Positions 6,861 through 12,432 of a stretch of 12,432 nucleotides of DNA are shown piece by piece. The notes beneath the pieces were generated by a model that was not told the DNA's origin, did no database searches, and saw only the letters and a program-made list of their open reading frames with translations. Position 1 is the first letter of the stretch; each line of letters begins with the position of its first letter. Made by a program: the position numbers and the translations under genes. The stretch covers positions 1 to 12,432 of the forward strand of contig JAOAPP010000792.1 of NCBI GenBank assembly GCA_025462985.1, read 5' to 3'. The stretch is from Bryobacterales bacterium. GTDB lineage: Bacteria > Acidobacteriota > Terriglobia > Bryobacterales > Bryobacteraceae.

Positions 6861-8544
6861 CAGACTCCGCCGCAACGGGCTGCAACGCGGTCATGGCAAG
6901 CGCGACGGTCACGACTACAAGGCAGCCCACGACGTTGTACCAAAGGAACGAGAGATTGGTCCAGTACGCCACGGCGAAGATAGCTGCCTCCCCTGCAATC
7001 ACTCCCCAGAAGGCTGCGGTTCCTTTGACGCGCTCAAAGAAGAAGGCCAGGACGAAGGAGCCTAAGAGTCCGCCGTAGAATAATGAGCCGACGATATTCA
7101 CGCGCTCGATAAGCGCCCCGAATCCGCGCGAACCAAACACCGCGAAGCCGACCGCGTAAGCGGCCCAGAACACAGTGAGCAGCCGCGAGGCCGTCAGATA
7201 GTGATGATCGCTTCGATTTCGCATGAGGTGACGCTGATAGATATCGATCACCGAAACCGTGGCGAGCGAGTTGATCTCTCCGGACGTTGAGCCCATGGAG
7301 GCGCTGAAGATCACGCCGATAACGAGGCCGACGAGTCCTGCCGGCAGGTATGTGGTTACAAATTGGAGAAAGATGTAGTTGGTATCGTCGAACGTCTTCC
7401 CACCGTTCAATCGCTCCACGATCTGCAGGGCGTGCTGCCGGGCTGTATTGAACGCGGGCAGAGTTCGGCGTAGGTCCGAAAGCGCATGCGCGTCGACACC
7501 TCGTCCGTTTCGCGTAGGGGCGACAAACTGGTAGGCCGCCTTCCTGCGCGCTTCGAAAGCTTGCCGGTATTCGCGTTCCACGGGTTTCCATTCCGAGGTT
7601 TTCGCGGCCCGCTGAGCCTCAAGCGGCTGGAAGATGGCCGGGGAGGGCGTAAAAAGCGAAACGACGAAGACCACCGCCCCGATGAACAGGATGAAAAGCT
7701 GCATCGGAATCTTCACGATGGCGTTGAACAGCAGGCTGAACCGGCTTTCAGTGATCGATCGGCCGGTCAGATAGCGCTGGACCTGACTCTGGTCGCAGCC
7801 GAAGTAGGCAAGCGCCAGGAATCCGCCGCCGATCAGGCCGCTCCAGAGGTTATAGCGATTGCTCAAGTCGAAGTTGGTATCGACAATCTTCAAGCGGCCG
7901 GCAGCGCCCGCCAGATCCAACGCATCGGCAAAGGAAACGTTTCCGGGAAGCGCGTGGACAGCGGCAATGAGGCTCAAGGTAAGAGCGACGAAGATCATTG
8001 TCATCTGCTGGACATCCGCCCAGGTGAGTGCCTTGATTCCGCCAGTCGTCGTGTAGAGAACGATAAGGAGCCCGATCAAAATGGTCGTGACCCGGTCGGA
8101 CCAGCCGAGGACTGCCGAGAGCGCGACGGCCGGCGCATATAAGCCGATGCCCGCAGCAAGACCGCGCTGAATCAGAAAGATCAGGCTGACGAGGGCGCGG
8201 GTTTTGGCGTCGAAGCGCTGCTCCAGATACTCATAAGCAGTGAAGACCTTGGCTCGATGGAAAATCGGGACGGCCGTCATTGAGATAAGAATCATTGCCA
8301 CGGGCAATCCGAAATAAAACTGAGCAAAGCGCAGCCCGTCCACATAACCTTGCCCGGTGGTAGAGATAAAGGTGATGGCACTGGCCTGCGTGGCGAGAAT
8401 GGAGAGACCCATCGCGTACCAAGGCATGCTCCTGCCGGCCAGGAGATATTGGCTGACGTCGTCGCTTCCCCGCCCGCGGTAGAGCCCATAGGCAACGAGA
8501 AAAATCAGCCAGCTGCACAGAACAACCCAGTCGACACTCTTCAT
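6844..8544 (-). CDS. Sodium:solute symporter (SSS family)
   Basis: A 566-residue polytopic membrane protein with roughly 13 predicted helices that would import a solute with Na+. SSS hallmarks are SQYLLAGRSMPWYAMGLSILATQASAITF (31-59, given here in pieces: YLLAGRSMPW, SILATQASAITF), YTTTGGIKALTWADVQQ (164-180), YFGCDQSQVQRYLTGRS (247-263) and FSASMGSTSGEINSLATVSVIDIY (413-436). The last lies where homologues place the Na2 site. A hydrophilic segment of about 85 residues (302-388) interrupts the helices. The substrate cannot be assigned; sugars, sialic acid, amino acids and iodide-like anions are all transported in this family. The ATG is 37 bases downstream of a tiny membrane-protein gene on the same strand. 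The 3' end overlaps glgC by 17 bases tail to tail, with no terminator visible between them. Confidence 0.93.
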   Translation of the reverse strand: MKSVDWVVLCSWLIFLVAYGLYRGRGSDDVSQYLLAGRSMPWYAMGLSILATQASAITFISTTGQGYVDGLRFAQFYFGLPVAMILISMTAVPIFHRAKVFTAYEYLEQRFDAKTRALVSLIFLIQRGLAAGIGLYAPAVALSAVLGWSDRVTTILIGLLIVLYTTTGGIKALTWADVQQMTMIFVALTLSLIAAVHALPGNVSFADALDLAGAAGRLKIVDTNFDLSNRYNLWSGLIGGGFLALAYFGCDQSQVQRYLTGRSITESRFSLLFNAIVKIPMQLFILFIGAVVFVVSLFTPSPAIFQPLEAQRAAKTSEWKPVEREYRQAFEARRKAAYQFVAPTRNGRGVDAHALSDLRRTLPAFNTARQHALQIVERLNGGKTFDDTNYIFLQFVTTYLPAGLVGLVIGVIFSASMGSTSGEINSLATVSVIDIYQRHLMRNRSDHHYLTASRLLTVFWAAYAVGFAVFGSRGFGALIERVNIVGSLFYGGLLGSFVLAFFFERVKGTAAFWGVIAGEAAIFAVAYWTNLSFLWYNVVGCLVVVTVALAMTALQPVAAESVRPVK

Positions 8545-8581
8545 TCAGCGAGATCCGCGGGATAAGGAGAACCAGCCAGCA

Positions 8582-8710
8582 TCATGTGAAATGTCGGGAG
8601 ATGAGCCAGAGGGCAACAATGAGTATGAAAAGATAGAAGAGTACCAGATAGTAGATTCGCCTCCAGCTGCGGAGGAAAGGTGGAGCCTCTTCACCTTTGT
8701 TCTGTGGCAT
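8582..8710 (-). CDS. Small single-helix membrane protein upstream of the symporter
   Basis: A 42-residue open frame, ATG at 8708-8710 to TGA at 8582-8584. A polar N-terminus MPQNKGEEAPPF is followed by a basic and aromatic boundary LRSWRRIYY. A hydrophobic helix of about 18 residues comes next (LVLFYLFILIVALWLI), then the short tail SRHFT. The positive charges before the helix predict an N-terminus in the cytoplasm. An in-frame TAG 24 bases upstream makes this ATG the only start; no strong Shine-Dalgarno sequence is seen. It is on the same strand as the SSS symporter and 37 bases ahead of it, so the two likely share a transcript. It could be an accessory subunit or stabiliser of the symporter. 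That role is inference from position. I recall similar tiny proteins beside SSS genes but cannot confirm a family. Confidence 0.65.
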   Translation of the reverse strand: MPQNKGEEAPPFLRSWRRIYYLVLFYLFILIVALWLISRHFT

Positions 8711-8841
8711 GGGTGTGTGTGCAAAGACTGACTAGAACGCTGCTAGCAATACGTGTAGTGACATCATACAAGTAAGTTACGGTACTCTGGTATTTTTGAT
8801 TCTTATGCGAACCGGTATGGTGATGCGCACCCTAGCTGCGA

Positions 8842-10308
8842 GTGCGTTCAGATTTTGTCTGTCGAGTACAACTTAAAACCGTGGGAAATCAAGCCAGCGC
8901 TCGCCCGTCCATTAACGTCCTGATCGTCGATGATGAGGAATCGCAGCGCAATCCGCTCGCCGCGATGATTTCCACCTGGGGTTTCAATGTCGAGACGGCG
9001 AGCGACGGCCAGGAAGCGCTGGAGAAACTCGCCACGTTTTCTGCAAACGTCATCGTTACGGATCTGATGATGCCGCGCATGGATGGTTTCGAGCTGATGA
9101 AGCGGCTCGGAGCCGATGGCAATATGCCGCCGGCGATCGTTCTGACTGCATTCGGCAACATTGAAACTGCTATACAGACCATCCATGATCTTGGCGCATT
9201 CTGGTTTCTCGAGAAGCCGATCCAGCCGACGGCTCTCCGCGTGCTACTGGAGCGGGCGGCATCGCAAAGTAAGCTGAGCGAGGAGACGGCACGTCTGCAG
9301 CGCCAGCTATCCCACATGGGTGTGCTGGTAGACATGGTGGGCACGTCCAAGCAGATGCAGCAAGTCTTCGATGTGATCCGCCAAGTGGCGCCAAGTAAAG
9401 CCGCGGTGCTGGTAGTGGGCGAGAGCGGGACCGGCAAGGAACTGGTGGCGCGCGCTATTCATCATTTGAGCCCGCGGCGAGGCGGACCGTTTGTCGCGAT
9501 CAACTGTGCGGCCATGCCGGAAACCCTGATGGAAAGTGAGCTCTTCGGCCACGAAAAGGGAGCCTTTACGGGAGCATTGGAGCGCCGGGCCGGCTGTTTC
9601 GAACTCGCCCAACATGGGACTCTTCTGCTGGATGAACTGGCGGAAATGCCGTCCGGAACCCAGGCGAAGCTCCTGCGTGTGCTCGAGGATTCGCGCGTGC
9701 GCCGGCTGGGAGGCAAGAGTGAAATCTCAGTGGACGTGCGGGTCGTGGCCGCGACGAATCGCGTGCTCGACGACGCGCTTAAGAAGGGAGACCTGCGTGA
9801 GGATCTCTTCTACCGGCTGAACGTATTTCAGATAGCGCTTCCACCACTGCGAAGCCGCATTGACGACTTGGCGGTTCTTTGCGAAACGCTCGTCACCCAT
9901 CTCAATCGCAAGCACGAGTGCAACATCACCTCAGTAAACTCCGAAGTGATGGATGCCTTCCGGCGCTATCATTGGCCCGGCAATGTGCGCGAGTTGAGAA
10001 ATGTTCTGGAGCGCGCTGTCATCATGGCGGGCACCGGCGAGATTCAAATGGCTCACCTGCCCTACGATTTTGGCGTGTCTGTCGGATCCCGTCCGCCCGC
10101 CCAGATCTTTGAACCGGAAAGCGTGCGTCTTCCAGTGGGAACCACGGTGGGGGACGCGGAGAAAGCACTCATCCAGCTCACGCTTCAGCACACCAAGAAC
10201 AATAAGACCCGGGCGGCCGAGATTCTTGGCATCAGTCTGAAGACTCTGTTCAACAAGCTGAAGGAGTACGCACCGCAGCCGGCCGAAGCGGCCGACGCGA
10301 ACGTCTGA
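8842..10308 (+). CDS. NtrC-family sigma-54-dependent response regulator
   Basis: A three-domain activator of RNA polymerase with sigma-54, 488 residues from the GTG at 8842. The receiver domain (about 24-140) has the acidic pocket VDDEE (29-33), the phospho-acceptor Asp74 in VTDLMMPRMDG, Thr102 and Lys125 in LEKP. The AAA+ domain has Walker A GESGTGKE (193-200), the sigma-54 loop GAFTGA (240-245), Walker B LLLDE (261-265), VVAATNR, and LREDLFYRLNVF (318-329). The C-terminal Fis-type helix-turn-helix is NKTRAAEILGISLKTLFNKLKEY (454-476). All key residues are intact, so it should be functional. A second GTG at 8881 removes 13 non-conserved residues and is an equally good start; neither has a clear Shine-Dalgarno sequence. 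No histidine kinase is adjacent. It is divergent from the small membrane protein and symporter, and gcvT follows after 62 bases. Its target genes are unknown. Confidence 0.95.
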   Translation: MRSDFVCRVQLKTVGNQASARPSINVLIVDDEESQRNPLAAMISTWGFNVETASDGQEALEKLATFSANVIVTDLMMPRMDGFELMKRLGADGNMPPAIVLTAFGNIETAIQTIHDLGAFWFLEKPIQPTALRVLLERAASQSKLSEETARLQRQLSHMGVLVDMVGTSKQMQQVFDVIRQVAPSKAAVLVVGESGTGKELVARAIHHLSPRRGGPFVAINCAAMPETLMESELFGHEKGAFTGALERRAGCFELAQHGTLLLDELAEMPSGTQAKLLRVLEDSRVRRLGGKSEISVDVRVVAATNRVLDDALKKGDLREDLFYRLNVFQIALPPLRSRIDDLAVLCETLVTHLNRKHECNITSVNSEVMDAFRRYHWPGNVRELRNVLERAVIMAGTGEIQMAHLPYDFGVSVGSRPPAQIFEPESVRLPVGTTVGDAEKALIQLTLQHTKNNKTRAAEILGISLKTLFNKLKEYAPQPAEAADANV

Positions 10309-10370
10309 TTTCCCTTTGCGGTCCACGCCAAGCACACGCTACACCGTGTTACGCTGAGGTTTCTGCCCCC

Positions 10371-11477
10371 ATGGCCGCCGTCAACGAACTGAAGAGGACT
10401 GCCCTCTTCGATACCCACTCCGCATTGAAATCCCGCATGGTGGACTTTGGCGGATGGAGCATGCCCGTTCAGTATTCAGGCATTCTCGAAGAACACATGG
10501 CGGTGAGAAATGCCGTCGGGTTATTCGACGTCAGCCACATGGGCGAGATTGAGATTCGCGGTCCCGAAGCACTGCAACTGGTGGATTATGTGTCGTCGAA
10601 CAACCCGTCAAAGCTGAGGGTCGGTCAGGCGCAGTACTCGGGTCTGCTCTACGAGCATGGCGGATTCGTGGACGACATCCTGGTCCACAAGGTTTCCGAT
10701 ACGCACTTCTTCTTGTGCGTCAACGCGTCGAACCAGGAGAAGGACTTTGAACATATCCGGTCGCACAACCGCTTCAACGCCGAAGTCGAGTTCTCAAGCG
10801 ACCGCTATGCGCAGATCGCCGTGCAGGGGCCGAGGGCTCTGGAAACGTTGCAAAAGCTTACCCGGGCCCGGCTCAGCGAGGTTAAGTATTACTGGTTCGT
10901 AGATGACGCCGTGAGCGGGGTTCCCGCACGCATTGCACATACCGGATACACCGGCGAGGATGGCTTCGAAATCTATATCGATCCGTCCGAAGCGGCTCGA
11001 ATCTGGAATGAGTTGCTGTCCGCTGGCGCCGAGTTTGGCATCAAGCCGTGCGGACTCGGCGCGCGCAATACGTTGCGGCTCGAAGCAAAGATGGCGTTGT
11101 ATGGACACGAGATAACGGCCTCGCTGAACCCTCTTGAGGCAGACCTGGCCTGGATCGTGAAATTCGACAAAGGCGATTTTGTAGGCCGGGCCGCACTGGA
11201 GAAAACGCTTCAGCAGGGGCTTACCCGCAAGCTGGTGGGCTTCGAGATGAAAGAGCGTGGCATCGCTCGGGACAACTACGAAGTCTGGCTCAATGGAAAG
11301 CCCGCGGGGTGGGTCAGTAGCGGCGGACCGTCGCCGACACTCGGCAAGAACATTGGGTTGTGCTATCTGCCGATTGAAAAGGCTGTTCCCGGCGTCTCCA
11401 TCCAGATTTTAATCCGCAACGCGCCAGCGGAAGCCGCTACGGTTCCGACGCCCTTCTACAGGCGAACAAGAGCATGA
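10371..11477 (+). CDS. gcvT: Aminomethyltransferase (glycine cleavage T-protein)
   Basis: A 368-residue enzyme that takes the aminomethyl group from lipoyl GcvH, releases ammonia and forms 5,10-methylene-tetrahydrofolate. Family stretches are clear: MVDFGGWSMPVQYSGILEEH (23-42), GLFDVSHMGEI (50-60) and GQAQYSGLLYEHGGFVDDILV (in part, 85-105) with the conserved catalytic Asp of the GG-x-x-DD motif. Further stretches are HTGYTGEDGFEIY, CGLGARNTLRLEAKMALYGHE and the C-terminal GGPSPTLGKNIGLCYLP. The length is typical. The ATG at 10371 is preceded by GAGG about 11 bases upstream. The TGA overlaps the ATG of gcvH (ATGA), so the two are translationally coupled. It is the first gene of the gcvT-gcvH-gcvPA operon. 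No glycine riboswitch is evident in the 62-base gap upstream, which is too short for the usual tandem aptamer. Confidence 0.97.
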   Translation: MAAVNELKRTALFDTHSALKSRMVDFGGWSMPVQYSGILEEHMAVRNAVGLFDVSHMGEIEIRGPEALQLVDYVSSNNPSKLRVGQAQYSGLLYEHGGFVDDILVHKVSDTHFFLCVNASNQEKDFEHIRSHNRFNAEVEFSSDRYAQIAVQGPRALETLQKLTRARLSEVKYYWFVDDAVSGVPARIAHTGYTGEDGFEIYIDPSEAARIWNELLSAGAEFGIKPCGLGARNTLRLEAKMALYGHEITASLNPLEADLAWIVKFDKGDFVGRAALEKTLQQGLTRKLVGFEMKERGIARDNYEVWLNGKPAGWVSSGGPSPTLGKNIGLCYLPIEKAVPGVSIQILIRNAPAEAATVPTPFYRRTRA

Positions 11478-11857
11478 GCTATCCAGAAACCTACAAGTAC
11501 ACGAAAGAGCATGAATGGGTGAATGCCGAGGATGGCTCGGGAACCATCGGAATCACAGACCACGCTCAACATGAACTGGGCGACATTGTGTTTGTGGATC
11601 TCCCGAAAGTCGGAACGAAGCTGCAGAAAGGCGATACGCTCGGCTCTGTCGAGTCGGTGAAGGCCGTTTCGGACATATATTGTCCCGTTTCTGGCGAGGT
11701 GACCGCTGTCAACGAACTGCTAACGACGAGCCCCGAGAAGCTCAACTCCGATCCGCACGGCGAGGCTTGGCTGGCCAAAGTGACGCTCACCAGTCCCGGC
11801 GAAATTAATGAGCTTCTGTCCGCTGCCGATTATCAAAAGTACGTAGGCGATGAGTAA
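11474..11857 (+). CDS. gcvH: Glycine cleavage system H protein (lipoyl carrier)
   Basis: A 127-residue lipoyl-domain protein that shuttles the aminomethyl intermediate between P-, T- and L-proteins. It begins with the characteristic YKYTKEHEWVNAEDG. It carries GITDHAQHELGDIVFVDLP (26-44) and the lipoylation site GSVESVKAVSDIY with Lys63. The C-terminal part contains LNSDPHGEAWLAKVTL. The length and every conserved block match the family. Its ATG overlaps the gcvT stop by four bases. gcvPA follows after a 31-base gap, so all three are probably one transcript. Confidence 0.98.
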   Translation: MSYPETYKYTKEHEWVNAEDGSGTIGITDHAQHELGDIVFVDLPKVGTKLQKGDTLGSVESVKAVSDIYCPVSGEVTAVNELLTTSPEKLNSDPHGEAWLAKVTLTSPGEINELLSAADYQKYVGDE

Positions 11858-11888
11858 TTGCCTGCGGTTCTAGCCTGGAAAAACAAAG

Positions 11889-12432
<544 letters not shown>

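Noticed and set aside
7486..8142. A 218-codon plus-strand open frame
   Set aside because: It lies wholly inside the symporter gene on the other strand and is highly charged with no motif.
8711..8841. Sigma-54 or sigma-70 promoters in the divergent gap
   Set aside because: TTGCA occurs on the minus strand without the GG partner at the right distance, and candidate -35/-10 pairs have poor sequence or wrong spacing.
10309..10370. Possible terminator or glycine riboswitch before gcvT
   Set aside because: A short ACACG/CGTGT stem exists, but there is no T-run. The gap is only 62 bases, too short for a tandem glycine aptamer, and I see no aptamer core.

Overview
The window is chromosomal, moderately GC-rich bacterial DNA with housekeeping content and no sign of mobile elements, phage or CRISPR. 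A secretin with N-terminal TPR-like repeats followed by two GspG-like pseudopilins, a two-subunit type glycine decarboxylase (gcvPA) behind gcvT and gcvH, and several GTG/TTG starts together suggest an Acidobacteriota-type organism. That assignment is a tentative inference; no rRNA or other taxonomic marker is present.

Layout, left to right. (1) Positions 1-59 hold the last 18 codons of a plus-strand gene. An intergenic stretch with two structured elements follows. (2) A minus-strand block runs 3382 to 264: a secretin (GspD/PilQ type), two tandem pseudopilins and a tRNA-Gln(UUG), ending in a hairpin that looks like a terminator. (3) A plus-strand housekeeping block follows: smpB (ribosome rescue), pepA (leucyl aminopeptidase) and glgC (ADP-glucose pyrophosphorylase). 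(4) The minus strand carries a Na+/solute symporter of the SSS family, whose end overlaps the end of glgC by 17 bases. Just upstream of the symporter is a 42-residue single-helix membrane protein gene that is easily missed. (5) Divergent from that pair is an orphan NtrC-type sigma-54 activator on the plus strand. (6) Last comes the glycine cleavage operon gcvT-gcvH-gcvPA, with gcvPA cut by the window edge.

How they work together. The secretin and pseudopilins belong to a type II secretion or type IV pilus-like envelope machine, but its ATPase, platform protein and prepilin peptidase are not in view. SmpB works with tmRNA (not in the window) to tag stalled peptides, and PepA can help recycle peptides, so the pair fits a protein-turnover theme. 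GcvT, GcvH and GcvPA are three of the parts of the glycine cleavage system. The regulator has an intact REC domain and GAFTGA loop, but no partner kinase and no convincing sigma-54 promoter are visible nearby.

I see no clear new multi-gene system. The items most worth a second look are the micro-protein beside the SSS symporter, the duplicated pseudopilins with identical C-terminal heptapeptides, and the Thr/Ser-rich and Pro/Gln-rich low-complexity segments of the secretin.
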